DNA of 64,000 bases. Source: Cubamyces lactineus. Taxonomy: Eukaryota; Basidiomycota; Agaricomycetes; Polyporales; Polyporaceae. The stretch spans positions 992,001 through 1,056,000 of the forward strand of contig JACDTU010000006.1 of NCBI GenBank assembly GCA_022376465.1. The letters run 5' to 3'. The position numbers were made by a program, and so were the translations under genes. Under the pieces are notes generated by a model. It saw nothing but the letters and a program-made list of their open reading frames with translations. It did not search any database and had not been told where the DNA came from. Positions 1-11,958 of the stretch are shown here, piece by piece (the stretch's first letter is position 1; each line of letters opens with the position of its first letter).

Positions 1-898
1 GAACCCCGTCCCTTCCGACCTCAAGGGTCACATCCTCACCAACATCATCCCTCAACTTCCCGCCTCCCTTCACCTCCCTGCGCAAAAGGCGATTGAGAAA
101 GACCGTCTACGGCGGATGCCGAACTCTTTCCTCCCACCCTCCGAGCAAGGCAAGCGTACGAAGGAAGGTGTTTTGCTGCTCGGCGACTCGTGGAATATGC
201 GGCATCCGCTTACGGGCGGAGGTATGACCGTCGCGTTTAACGACGTCGTGCTCCTCCGCGACATGCTCCTCGACGTCAAGGATCTCGCGGACTGGACGCA
301 AATCTCTCATATGCTGCACAAGTGGCATTGGGCGCGCAAGCCGCTCGCGTCAACAGTGAACATTCTGAGTGTTGCGCTGTACGACCTCTTCAGTGCGCAA
401 GGTATGAAATTTCGCGTCTGGTGATTGTGTTGCAGCTACTCAAGCAGCAATCATAGACCCGTACCTTGAAGTGCTCCGAACAGGGTGCTTCAAGTACTTC
501 GAGCTCGGTGGGAACTGTGTCAGGGAGCCTGTCAGCTTGCTTGCTGGGTAAGTCAGCCCCAGATTGCGCACTATGATCAATAGTGCTCACATGTATGCGC
601 GTCGCAGTATCGAGCAGGCTCCGTTCATGCTCTTCCGACACTTCTTCACCGTCGCGCTGTACGCCATCTGGATCCTGTTCACCAGCCCACGGCAGGTGGG
701 CGTCGCGAACGGCAAACCGGTGTATGCTCGCCCTCGACCAGACGAGTACCCCTTCTTGGCAATCAAGAGCTTGCGAGTGGTAAGCATGTGTCATTCCTTC
801 GTTTATGCTGTTCCGGCTCATCAAGGTGACTTCTCCGCTAGTTCTGGACGGCCGTCATCGTCTTCATGCCCCTCCTTTGGCAGGAGCTGCGGTACTGA
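1..898 (+). CDS. ERG1: squalene epoxidase (squalene monooxygenase), 3' part
   Basis: FAD-dependent ER-membrane enzyme that converts squalene to 2,3-oxidosqualene in ergosterol synthesis. The 5' end lies outside the window and the reading frame is open from base 2. Visible are the FAD-binding GD motif context (LLLGDSWNMRHPLTGGGMTV, about residues 57-76 of the visible part) and the family's conserved C-terminal block ending in a hydrophobic helix. Four exons fit: up to 401, 436-547, 608-779 and 842-898. Introns are 402-435 (34 nt), 548-607 and 780-841, all GT-AG, and the spliced frame is continuous to the TGA at 896-898. The final residues PLLWQELRY are typical of fungal family members. Family assignment is firm; exact intron borders are read by eye. 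Confidence 0.93.
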
Positions 899-2077
899 AT
901 TCTCGGTCTCACTAGAGGCCGCCAGTAGACGTTGGGACCTGGGCTTAGACAAATGTATGGTAATATTGTGTAATGTATACCCCAACAGCGATTCCTGCGG
1001 ACACTTGGATGATAGTGATACAGTTCCCTCAATACCTTTGCCAGATACACAATATTACGCAGAGACAGCTCCAGCTTCCCACACTGCAGACACGTTGCTG
1101 CCCGCCATCGCAGAACGTTCTGCGCGCCCGAGGCGTGCACCCCCGCGTGCCTAGATAGAACACTGCGCTCGCCACGAGTTTGTTGGCAATGGAGCGAGAT
1201 AACGACTCTGACGCGTCCGTGCCGTATGTATTGCAAGATGTATGTATTGGATGTTGGATGCTGAGACAACCGCGTGAGAACGAGCAGGGCCGTCCAAGTC
1301 CAAGACGCTTTCCTCCGTTCGTTGAAAGAATCGTCTCAATTTACTTATTCGTGCTCCTGAACGAACGAGGGGACGTTCTGGAGGACGATTTTTGCATTGC
1401 TCTCGCCGCGATGAGTAGGTCGATGTGTGTGTCTGCGGCTAGGCTGAATTGGGCTGCATGATCATCTTGTCCATTAACCGCCACTACCCTCGAATCCGAC
1501 AGCGCTCGGTGTCCGATCTACTACACTTTACGTGACTGCTTTTCGACGGTTCCGCATATTCTCAGCGCGCGCCATTCAGGCCGAGACTTCTGGAGGTCTG
1601 ATAGGAGCTGCGGGGAACAAAGGAGGACCGCGTCGGGACTCTGCAGGAAGAGACTTGAAGAAAGGAGTCGCGGTCGCTGCATCCTGCAATTTCCGGAACG
1701 AGTCCAGCTCTGCGGAGACTACTCGCCACTTGCGTCTACGCGTGGTGATCGCCTAGACGGGCAGCGGAGTCGACGGACGGACGTGCCTTGCCAGTCGCGG
1801 ACTCCGACAAAATCCAATACAACCGCAATTGCAAGGTGACGACAGTCCCTCCTCTCAGCGACCTCAGGCTTGGAAACTCGCGGGCCCACTCTTCTCCATT
1901 TCTGCGCTAGCGGCGATCACACACACTGTCCTCCGCAGGAGCCAAGCAGAGGGAGAGCTGCCAGTTGCAGGCAGTATATCATCCCGACGAGCTCGAGGTG
2001 AGTGTCTCGCGCAAACAGTTCTGTTGGCATCCCGCTCTCGCTGCCTCCTCCTGACTCCCCCATTTCCTTGCGCTATC
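899..2077. other. intergenic, ERG1 to EOS1-like gene
   Basis: No coding region is supported. Open frames here are short and lack family features or splice-compatible partners. It presumably holds the ERG1 terminator and the promoter of the next gene. Confidence 0.5.
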
Positions 2078-3613
2078 ATGCCCACAAGTGATCTCTCCAA
2101 GGAGCAGGATCCGCCGCCATACGGACCACCGTCAGGTCTGCTCATCGTCCCCACCGTCGAGGTCCTCGTTGCCGACCCGCACTCCCACGCAGACTCCGCG
2201 CCTCCGCCATCCAGAGCAGCCGCGACCGGTGCCTCCTCGCGCCATCGTTCGCATACCATCGCAGCCACCCCGCCACCTCGTCGACGACATCTTACTCGTG
2301 TACACCACCAACCTGCGTTCCTCGCGATGAGCGCGCCCAGCAGTAGCCCACCACCCTACTCCCTTACCCCGCCCGAAGTCCATCCACTTATCGACCCGAC
2401 GAAGCGCGCGTCGTCGTCTCCTCATCTTCGTGGACCAGTGCCACTCCTGGCGGACCCGCATTCGACCTCTGTGCCTAGCGCGTCGCATTCACGGCATGTT
2501 TTCTCCGAATACTCGCGACCACGGCCACGCGTGCATGCGACGTCGGACGAGGATGAGTCGGGCGCAGAAACGGACGACGGCGTGTTGTTTGGGTCGCGGA
2601 GGAGGAGTTTGGCGGATACGTTGCGACAGCGGCTGCTCGGAAAGGGCAAAGGTAGAGCGTTTGACGAGCGGTGGACGAAGCCGATCACCACTACGCCTGG
2701 GGCGTTGTGTGCAGGGGAGACGGAGACGGAAGGCGAGGACTCGGTGAGTGCATACAGTCACCTTGCAGACGTCCTTGGCGAGGGCCTGAACGCAACGTTT
2801 CGTGCAGCCGCGAAATCTGCCCACAGCGCGTATCCGCCCCTCGTCATTGTCGCAGCAAATCTCGTTACCGTCGTCGACGGCATGGCTCGTACAGGTGCTA
2901 TTCCAGCTCTTCCGGCTACTCGCCATCGTCCCCGCGGTGTTCGGCACACTGTGGAATGTGTATCATATATTCATGCCCCCGGACGGAGATGACGCTTGGC
3001 GTGTGGAGTATGTCGTGAGCGCGCTTTGGGTGAGTTCTGCCTAGGTTCTGTGGTCGAGTCGAGCAATGACGTCCGCTCTCGTACAAAGTCCGTCCTGACG
3101 GGATGGCAATGTCTCCAATTGACGACCGGCCTCCTGAAGCGCTGGAAAGTCTACTATTCTCCGTTCGCGACCCTCATCCGCCTTCTCGCGCTGCAAGGTA
3201 CGCCTCTTCCTCGTGTATTTTCTTAGCACGATTACCCGTCCGACACCCTCTCCACACCGCTAGCGATATGCTGGCCCGCGACGCACCTGACGCTCACCGT
3301 GCTCGACCACTACGCGCGCCCGCTCATCTGCTGGGCCGTGATCGGGACGACGACATGCTGCAGCCGGAGCGTCCAGCTCTGGGTCACCTCGAACATCGTG
3401 CCTGTCCCTATACCAGCTTCTGCCGCGGGTGCGCACGCACACGCGCCTTCGAGCAGGACGAGCGTCGTGCCGGAGGAGGAGCTGATGCGCAAAGGTCGGA
3501 GGCGGAGGTGGGACTGGGGCCAGGTCGGCGTCAAGTGCGCGCTGCCCGCGGGGATCGTGTATTGTGTGATGGCGTGGGCGCTGGTCCTCCGGAGGGAGTT
3601 TATGGGCTGTTGA
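2078..3613 (+). CDS. EOS1-like N-glycosylation membrane protein
   Basis: The second half matches the fungal Eos1 family, ER membrane proteins linked to N-glycosylation and oxidative-stress tolerance in yeast. Key segments are LTGWQCLQLTTGLLKRW, QAICWPATHLTLTVLDHY and PLICWAVIGTT, forming several membrane helices. The first ~220 residues are a Pro/Ser-rich cytosolic-type region. Start chosen at ATG 2078 (MPTSDLSK). Introns 3030-3088 and 3198-3263 are clear; the last exon is 3264-3613. The first intron ends at 2894, but its donor is uncertain: the canonical GTGAGT at 2744 gives 151 nt in phase, while weaker donors nearer 2843 would keep more sequence. The frame after 2895 begins VLFQLFRLLAIVPAV. 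Family call by eye, moderately sure. Confidence 0.75.
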
Positions 3614-4542
3614 CTTCGGAATCCAATGGAGGTTATTGGTACGTGCGCGCATCGCTGTGCGGTTCGTCTGAGTGTTGCTAGGAGTCATGCATGACTGGAA
3701 TCCGGGACTTCTGTCTTTTTTGCTGTTAGCTGCTGTAGAGTACATTATTCCTCATTACTCGCTGGGACGGCGTTATGCTCGTCCTTCCTGATTATGCACA
3801 TGTTGCACATAGTGTTCGGCATGGATGTCGGCGTAACATCGACGCTTGCCACATACTTCCGGGTGCGTTCAATCCCTTCCTCTACCGCGGGTTCTCATCT
3901 CTTTTCTATGTTCTGCCGCTGTTAGCTTCTGCTACCATGAAGCTGTCAAAGAACCGCTGCCGACTTTCGAAATTCGAGTTTCCAACACATATCTCACATC
4001 ATCCAGGGCAGCCAATGCGATCCGCAGAGTCACACGAGCACGTATAATCATTCTTCCCCCTCGTAAACGTTCCAGCTCAGAAAGCCCCGCACAATCTACA
4101 ACTCTCCCCGCGCCGATCACCCAAGTTTTGTGATCCACCTCCAGGGTCCCGACAGACAGGCACAAGCGCGCGTGCGGGACAGACTCACGGAACTCGTGGA
4201 GGCGCCAGAACGGGCAGCTGACCGCCGCCAGTCTCACCATCTCCCACCTCCCCGGAGCTCTTATGACCGCGGGGAGGTCGGCAACGCTGCAGATTAGCGT
4301 GAAGCTTGCTCGGGGGGCCGGAGTGCGGGCCTGAGCATCAGCGGCGCGCTAATATCGTACGTTTTCGCGAGGGCGATATAAGGAGGAGGGGAGGTATTGT
4401 TGAGGACTGTGGCGCCGTTGTGCATCGTTCCTCTCTCCCCTCCTCTTTGCCATCTGGTGGTCGCGTAGGAGTGTTCTGCGTGGCGCTCAGGGCTTCTGTT
4501 ACGCTTTTGTATACGAACTGACACGCGCCGTTGAACGACACG
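3614..4542. other. intergenic with TATA box for the MFS gene
   Basis: No gene is supported. A TATA-like element (GATATAAGG) at 4375-4383 lies about 165 nt before the ATG of the downstream transporter and is a plausible core promoter. Confidence 0.4.
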
Positions 4543-6232
4543 ATGCGCGGCGACCAGAGGACGGCGAGCATGGGGTCTTCCGCGTCTGAGGATGCTGAGA
4601 AGCAAGCGGTGAGCATCTCGGAGGAGGTCAAGGAGGAGGCGTCCTCGTACGTTGTGGATCCTGAGGCGGAGAAGCGGTACGTTTCTCGCTGCTGGTTCAC
4701 CGGTGGACCGTTCACTGACATGAGAGGCGCTTAGATTGGTGCGCCGGATAGACCTGCGGATAGTGCCCGCGTCGATGGTCATTTACTTACTGTGCTCTCT
4801 GGACCGATCAAATATAGTAAGAACGACCATCTTTCTTGACTGCCCAACCGAACTCACTGTGCGCTAGGGCAATGCCAAAATTCTGAACAGCGACGCCGGA
4901 CACTCGCTCATGCAAAACGTCGGCATCACCAACGCGCAGTACCTCACCGCGCTCATGATCTTCTTCGTCTCCTACACCCTCTTCGAGACGCCATCCAACT
5001 ACATGCTGAAGCGCTTCCGGCCCTCGCGCTGGATCGCGTTCCTCATGTTCGCGTGGGGCGCGATGACGATGATCCTTGGCGGGATACACAACTTTGGCGC
5101 GCTGGTCGCAGTGCGCTTCCTCCTGGGCATGTTCGAGGCGGGGCTGTTCCCTGGGATGGTCTACGTGCTCACGTTCTGGTACCGCCCGGAGGAGCGTGCG
5201 CTCCGCATCGCGCTCATCCTTGCGAGCGCGACGCTTGGCGGCGCGTTCGGAGGCGCGATCGCGTATGGGGTGGGGAAGATGGATGGTCTGCACGGGCTCG
5301 AGGCGTGGCGGTATCTGTTCCTCATCGAGGGTGCACCATCATGCGCGGGTGCCATCCTCGTCTGGCTTTTCTTCCCTGACTACCCAGAGACCGTTCGGTG
5401 GCTCTCTGCAGAGGAGCGCGAGCTCGCCACAGAGCGCATCAAAGGCGTGGCATCGCTCGGACACCACAAGATCACCTGGGCTGAGGCCAAGGCGACGCTG
5501 AAGGACTACCGGCTATACGTGCACTACCTGACGTACATCACCATCTCGGTGCCGTTCTCGAGCATGTCGCTCTTCTCGCCGACGATCGTTGCGGGCTTGG
5601 GATACAAGGGTCTCGACGCGCAGCTGTTCACCGTGCCGCCGTATGCGATCGCGTTCGTGATCACTGTGGCCGTGGCGTGGGTTTCGGACAGGTATGAGAA
5701 GCGGTCCCTGGGGACGTCGATATCTATGGCGATTGCGGGCGCGTGCTTCATCGTCGAAGGTTCGTAGTTGAACTCTCTTGTACGCAAATCTCGCCTACTC
5801 ACTGCGATTTCTGCTCTGCACAGGCGCACTTCCGTCAGACTCGTTCAAGCTCCGCTACGTGTTCTTCATCATCGCGCTCTCCTTCGCCTTCGCGTGCATC
5901 CCGCCCCTGCTCAGCTGGCTTACCGCGAACCTACACACAACGGGCGCGTCCACACTCGGTGTGCCCTTGAATGTCTCCATTGGCCAAGTCGGCCAGATCA
6001 TCGGTAAGCCCGACTCCCCTCACTATCTCTCCGCCGAGGGGGTTTGCTGACACCCAGGGATTCTTCAGGTGTGTACATCTACAAGAGCAACGAATCACCC
6101 GGATACCCCACGGGCCACTACACGAACGCAGGCTTCCTGCTCGTCGGCGCGCTCGCCACGTTGGGACTGAGGATCATGTACATTCAGCGTAACAAGCGCC
6201 TGGGCCCGGGCGAGCGGAAGTGGAGGTTGTGA
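4543..6232 (+). CDS. MFS transporter, anion:cation symporter (allantoate/nicotinate permease-like)
   Basis: Plasma-membrane 12-helix permease of the major facilitator superfamily, in the fungal group that includes Dal5 (allantoate), Tna1 (nicotinate) and Fen2 (pantothenate). Diagnostic pieces are LDRSNIGNA after helix 1, FFVSYTLFETPSN in helix 2, LLGMFEAGLFPGMVY in helix 4, and WRYLFLIEGAP followed by FFPDYPETVRWLS before the central loop. Five exons: 4543-4676, 4735-4816, 4868-5759, 5824-6003 and 6069-6232. All are joined by GT-AG introns with consistent phase. The ATG at 4543 is the first in frame; a short acidic cytosolic N-terminus precedes helix 1. The substrate cannot be told from sequence. 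A TATA-like motif lies ~165 nt upstream. Confidence 0.9.
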
Positions 6233-6507
6233 TGAATTGTTATGACCAGTGTACGATACGATACCCTCACGATATATAGATGCACCCTCTACAGATCCCA
6301 ACGGATTCTTGAGTGCTCTGCAACATGCTAGATGCCTCTCTGAGGCAAATACTGCCTGGCTCCAAGGTTCCCTGCCGCGAAGTATCAGCACGTCTGAGGC
6401 CGTACATACTCGTTATTTACTTGCGAGGTAGTAGCCTGTACGGGCCCAACCCACGCCCATGAGGCCCCGGGTAATAAATTAGCGACATCATAGGCAGGCT
6501 ACAACCA

Positions 6508-9086
6508 CTAGATATGGCGTGTGTAGTACAAGATATCCAACTTCTCGAACTCCTTGTCATGCCTGTACTCGATTCTTCCTGATCAGCACAACCCACAACC
6601 CACTTGAGAAAGCAGTAAGGAACGCACCATGTCTTCAGATGGTGCACAATGCCCTCCGGGGTACCGGGCAACGCTAGTCTGCTGCATTTGAAACCTGTGC
6701 TCGCGGTGATCGTCTTGCACACTCGGCATATCAGCTTCACTGGAGGTGCAGGCTGGGCCGCGATGCGCTCTTCGACCTTCTTGCGGACCTTTGCATCAAT
6801 GACGGTGGCGCGCTCGCGCGCAGGTGCCGTGTCCGCGCCTTCCGGGAGAAGCTTGATACACGTATTTGGCCCAGTCAACGGATGTGCATCGTTCAATACG
6901 TATTTGTGATCCCGCTTGTTCGAGCTGGAGGAGAGAAGGTGAACGATGGATCGCGCTAGGAGGACTGAATAGAAGCTCACAGTGTCTTGACTCTGTCTCG
7001 ATATCTCCATGTCTCTTCGTGGATATGCTTGAACTACCAGGCATTTCGTCAATCGAGTACGTACTCGAAAGGCTAATACACATACTAGCTTGGGCCAACT
7101 GAGCTCCTCGGGTGGCGGTAGAGAGGGATCGCCGCAGGAGCAATACAGTCGTCCACTCTGGATCAACTCCGTCAATGTACTGATCGGAGTATCTCTGGGT
7201 AGACCGGCGGCGTCCAGGATCTCTCCACCTAAGGCATACTCGCCATCACACTTGACGAGGAACCTATGCGATTCCGTGCGGGCTCCCCATTCCACGTCCG
7301 GATGCGTCTCGCGCCAGTGAGCATGCACCTCCTCGATGGTGAAGTACCCAGGGCAGAACGGCTGCATGCATCCGAAGAGAGCATAATGTCGCGTGAGGAG
7401 TTCGTCCAGAGGGAGCTGCGTGAGTTCAGCCTTCCAAGCCTCGGCGGCATCTTTGAACCTGGCATCGTCCAGCATGAATTCGCGCGCGAGCTCCCTGACG
7501 TGGTCGGCATGCACTTCGGCGTCCTGTATCACATCGGGTACTAGAGCGAGGAAGTCCTTATGCGATACGTCCCCGTGTGCATTGTTCCGCTTTGACAGGG
7601 CGACGAGACTCGGAAGACGCGTGCAGTCGATCGCGTTGGGCATCATGGCGCGCTGCGGTTCGGGCAGCTGCTCCGCTAAGTCCAGATAGTATGGAACGAT
7701 TTGTGCCATGCGGGCCTCCGCACGTTGGTTGAATGCCATACTGGCCTCTCTATCTCTTTCCTTCGCAATTAGCGCCTCAAGTTTTGGACGAATGTTCTTC
7801 CAGACTGTTCGCGTGAGGTTGTTCCGTTAGCGGTAGCGAACCATACGGGCTCAGACACCTACCGCGTTCTGTGAGCTCTGTGGGCTGCTCAACTAGCTTT
7901 GACCACTCTGACGAGTTCGGAAAATCGTCCTGGGTGTATCCCAAGTCAAAGAGCTTGGTGATAATTCTGTCAACATTACTGAGAGGGGCCGTATCGTGTT
8001 CTACGAATCAACCATATCATACCTCGCCTTTCTGTCCTCGCTCTTCGTGCGAGATGCGTTTAGCTCCCATTCCAAAAGAGCAGTCGCATGCTGTCCAAGG
8101 GTCATCGCATAGCTATTCGAGAAAGACGGTGGTGGTGCCCGTACCTTGTGCATTTGCACTGCGTCTGCGCATAGAGCCAGCTTGTGCCGCTGCGAGATGT
8201 CACCGTCCTTCAGAGCATTCACGCTGCTCTTGAGGAGATCTCGTAATTGGGGTGCATAGTATAGGTGGCTTTCCCTATGGGTGAACGGGACCTCTGCGAG
8301 CTTTGCCAGATTGACGTCTGCAGGGAAGGAGTTAAGCACCCGTCGTGATTACGGCACACGAAAGGTCTTTCCACGCTCACTCTTGACGTGACACGGTGCC
8401 ATGGCCATCGATAGTTCGCCAGCCAGAGTAGAGAGCTCGTTGTCCGTAAGGATCTGTGTACCTGGCTTGATGCTTCATTTCTCGTCAGCAAGCAAACATG
8501 TAGAGGACCGAGGTTGTTTTCAAGGCACTCACTGAGCAATACGGCAAGCGCGACACAGCCTCAGCCGTATCGCATAGTCCACCCATAGAGCTCTTGGAGC
8601 ACCGCAGAGCTGGAGATGATCGCAAAAACGAAATATGAGCACGTCGCGGCACTGCGAGTTCTGATATACTTGCCAGGCATAGACGACCGAATACAAGGGC
8701 GACATAGGCGGGCTCGCTCATGCCCGTTGGACAGGATGGTAAGCCGTCGATCTCACTCAGACTCGCCGTCCACAGAAACTTGCACTTTCGAGATAAGACA
8801 ATAGAGCGCAGATACTTCGAAGTTCGCGCCATATGCAAGAGGTCCAGTGGGTGGAGATTTGAGGCAACCTGTGAGGGCGTATTGAGAATACTGATTCTGT
8901 AGCCACCGAGAATAACACGAGAGTGTGATAGCCAAACCATCCTACCTCGTAGAAGATATCCATGGGCAGATGCATAAGACTGGCTAATTTGCCCGTATTG
9001 CCGCGAGACGGCCTAGTTACTGAAGTAACTGGTTTAGAAGCATCCTCGCTGCGTGCATTCAAGTTGTTATCGTCTAGCTGGCGCAT
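6508..9086 (-). CDS. F-box protein 1 (paralogue of the gene at 17482-20142)
   Basis: Probable substrate receptor of an SCF ubiquitin ligase. The N-terminal F-box reads LASLMHLPMDIFYE, then after an intron VASNLHPLDLLHMARTSK, then KFLWTASLSEIDGLP. The long middle part is helical with no named domain. Near the C-terminus are CRVC and HHLKTWH, a possible Cys/His metal site. Many short introns; one (8610-8673) has a GC-AG border. The last exon was fixed by alignment with the paralogue: donor GTGCGT inside the TW codon, then WHDKEFEKLDILYYTRHI and TAG at 6508-6510. Reading straight through instead would add an unconserved tail. Start is the first in-frame ATG at 9086; an upstream ATG at 9206 does not splice in frame as far as I can see. 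All exons checked are open, so the gene looks intact. Confidence 0.75.
8610..8673 (-). other. GC-AG intron in F-box gene 1
   Basis: The exon ending in TGCCTG is followed by GCAAGT, the usual consensus of GC donors, and the intron ends in CCAG before LCGAPRALWVDY. The homologous intron of the paralogue uses a normal GTGAGC donor at the same protein position, which supports the call. Confidence 0.75.
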
Positions 9087-9478
9087 TCGTTTCTTGACCT
9101 GTGGATGACACTTCGTCCCTTTCGATCTAGTGACACCCCGCGTAGTATCAAGCTGGGACCGCCCTGTTCGTCTACGATGTTGCACCTACCTGCTTGAAGA
9201 CTCCATGGTCACAATACCCGTGATTGAGGAGTTGCCGAGTGCTAGTAGTTTAGTCGGGCTACTTCGTGGTACAATGCCATTTTAAGGACATTCCTTCCGA
9301 CGCCAGGCGGCACTACCACAATGCCGCGGCCAGATGTTTCAGTTGAACTTGTCAAGGGGGTAACCGTACGTAAAGCCGAAAGGTGTGTCGCCTGGAGCTC
9401 CTCAATGAGCCTAGGGGAGGTGATGCTCTTACAGAGTGCTTGCGCGAGTATAGATGCTACGTAAACATGGAGCTGCAT

Positions 9479-9568
9479 GGCGAGATGGCCGAGCGGTCTA
9501 AGGCGCCAGACTAAGGTTCTTCCGATATCTGGTCCTCACGGGCGTGGGTTCGAATCCCACTCTCGTCA
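9479..9568 (+). tRNA. tRNA-Leu (AAG), with a 10-nt intron
   Basis: The 7-bp acceptor stem pairs GGCGAGA (9479-9485) with TCTCGTC (9561-9567) with one G-U, and the discriminator is A. The T arm is GTGGG-TTCGAAT-CCCAC. A long variable arm marks a class II tRNA. The anticodon stem CCAGA/TCTGG encloses C-T-AAG-G, then about 10 extra bases (9517-9526), the expected place for a tRNA intron (after position 37). The class II form agrees with Leu. Confidence 0.9.
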
Positions 9569-9709
9569 TACGTTTTGCTTGCACGTGTATACGTGCGGCA
9601 CTGTCAAGGGCTGCCAACATAACCCTGACAAGCATACATCTACTTTGATACAAGCTGTGGGATTATAGTGTACATCTCCCTTCATACAGGCGACGGAGGG
9701 CTACCAGCC

Positions 9710-11732
9710 TCAAGACTGCCCACGATGGTCATCTGCGTAGCCACGCGCTATACCACTCCGCCCTTGTTCGAGAATGCTAGGCGCATCCTGGCCTATTCGA
9801 GTTTCCAAGCCGCGGAAAGTTCGTGATTGTAGGAATTGTGCTGTATTGAAGGTGGTCACGCATGAGTACTGGTTTAGGCCACACCATAATCGCAAGACCT
9901 ACCCGCCGCGCTGTCGTCAATCTTGGAGAGCGCGCCCTCCTGGTTGCGGAGGATCATGGCGGAGGAATCGGATCCATTGGCTTCCGTTGGCTCATATCCG
10001 CCTCCGTATCGTTTTGCGTGTCTGTACTTGCCAGTGATCAGGGAGAATACGGGCTGATCAAGGTCTTCTTCCTCCGCATCTTCTGTAGCTTCGGTACCTG
10101 AAGCGAATCAATATTGACGTGAGGATGAAGGGTGTCTGCGCTCACTATCAGATCCGGCCTGGTGTTCTCTGAGCAATTGGTCGAAGTCGAGAACATAGCG
10201 ACCCGTCCATGTCTGGGTAGGCTTGAGCGCAACCTCAAGTTCATATGGCGTCACTATTGGCCTCAGGAATTCCTTCCAATGACCACGTGATCAATGACAA
10301 GACGGGATGTCATGCAAGAAGGCTATACCTTCGCATCCAGCATACTGTTCTCAGGGCATGCGACGAGGACGAAACATTCAATCTCGAGGAAGTTGCCGAG
10401 TTTTGCCGGGTTAGGCTTGCCCACGGTGACCGTATACGACTTTTTGTGGGCCTTCTTGATAATATCGCGCAAATGAGCGATGAGAGGAAGATAGTTGGCT
10501 ACAGCTCCTTATGAGTACGCGGTTCAGAGAGACAAGGCGATCACGGACCGACACCCAAGGTTCCGACGAGAATGCCGATCACGTCGGCATCTCGTGCTTT
10601 TTGCACAACAGCGTATCGTCGCATGAGCAACTTGTTTGTTCGTCCGGACTCTGCGCGACAGGATTTTGTAGCCGGGTCGTACGAGTATACCTAAACCGTA
10701 CTTCGCATGAGCAACGCATACAAGCGAGATTGTATGTCCCCTCTCACCTGGTATAGTGCATGCGTCAGAAGCAGGTTGGTGAGAGTCAAACTCTCCCCTC
10801 CAATGAAGAGGATGACGCTATCTTCCGGAGACGCATCGACCTGCGCTCGTCCTTCTTCATTATTTGACTGTACATCGCCGGCTGCAACTTGAAGTGGATG
10901 CGCATTCCTCTGCTGCCCGGATGATGGTGGATATTGTACCAGTGTGACTGGTGTGTGTAGTATTGTGACTGCCGGGATCCTTCTTTTCAGCTCGGCGATC
11001 ACATCCCCTGACAAGTCACGGTCAATCGATTGAAACTCAAAATATCGAGATACCATACCGATCTTATGTGCATACGAAACATCGTACTTGAGGACTACCG
11101 TCTTGTACCTCGAGGGATCTTCCAATGCGGCCAGAGTTTCAGCGAAACTCTCAGCACAATGTGAAGCATCTATCGGCCGTTTCCCAAGGACGTAAATCAC
11201 AGGAAGCCGTGAGGTCCTGGGATTTGAGCATTAGTCACATGGAAATAGCTCTCCTCAACGAGCGTACGAACTGGCTCATGCATGCATGGCCGTAGTGGAC
11301 CAGTGCGTCGGCATCGACGTGTTGCGCGGCGACTTCATCGACGCAGCAGCTACGTGGGAACGTATTAGCTTGTGCCGCACATCGCCGCATCTTCACTTGC
11401 CTTCCGTAGGATGTATCTGCTAAGACATACAGCTCACGGCCCTCTGCGATTTTCGCTTTCAGGGCCTTGAATATGGGCACAGAGTGTTGCAGGAGCTCGT
11501 CCGGAAATTGCAGCGCGACCTAGGTAATGTTGAGTACCATGAAAGGTTATCACTATTGTTGACAGCTGACCCTTTTGTAATCGCCTTTCTCGATCTCTTC
11601 GGCTGTCCGATGGATGTCGAATATGTCTTCAAGCTCTCCTTGTGAGAGGTTTGTCGGAATTTCTTCGTGCACTTCGATAGTACGTGTGATCGCCTCCGCT
11701 CCAGACGACGAGAATGCTGTTAGTTCAGCCAT
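9710..11732 (-). CDS. DPH2: diphthamide biosynthesis protein 2 (Dph1-Dph2 subunit)
   Basis: Partner of Dph1 in the iron-sulfur enzyme that transfers the 3-amino-3-carboxypropyl group from SAM to a histidine of eEF2, the first step of diphthamide synthesis in the cytosol. Start ATG 11732 ([15 protein letters not shown]). Conserved blocks in order: [20 protein letters not shown], then LADTSYGR joined by an intron to [20 protein letters not shown] (cluster-binding cysteines), [11 protein letters not shown], and the C-terminal [29 protein letters not shown], a signature of fungal Dph2. It has several short introns and stops at 9710. It is divergent from TOM70, with 226 bp between start codons, so the two probably share a promoter region. 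Confidence 0.92.
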
Positions 11733-11958
11733 ACTGTATGAGCGGGGCTACAAAGGGTGTGAGTGATCTTTCCAAGACTAGCGGCCCGCTCAATCTCTTT
11801 CTTGAACTTTTCTGTGATGCATAAATGCGGTAAAGATGGCAGCGCGGGTCCCGGAAGCAAATGTGGGTTAGGGCTTGATTACGCAGCCCCTAGGTTAGGG
11901 CTTACCCCAGCTCGGCCAAAATTCGAGCGCGGGCGTCGTGCCGAGGCCATCTCTCACC
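11733..11958. promoter_or_regulatory. shared divergent promoter region DPH2 / TOM70
   Basis: The 226 bp between the ATGs of two divergent, probably constitutively expressed genes must hold both promoters. No TATA box stands out. The direct repeat TTAGGGCTT...TTAGGGCTTA at about 11868 and 11895 is the only visible motif. Confidence 0.5.

Noticed and set aside
6417..6508. Read-through extension of F-box protein 1 to a stop at 6417
   Set aside because: At first this looked like stop-codon loss relative to the paralogue. Both genes have a donor inside the Trp codon and a matching last exon (WHDKEFEKLDIL versus WHGKTVEKGDIL), so the ends are normal splice products.
9242..9478. Minus-strand open frame of 78 codons beside the tRNA-Leu gene
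   Set aside because: It lies between F-box gene 1 and the tRNA, shows no homology I recognise and does not splice to DPH2, whose end is at 9710.
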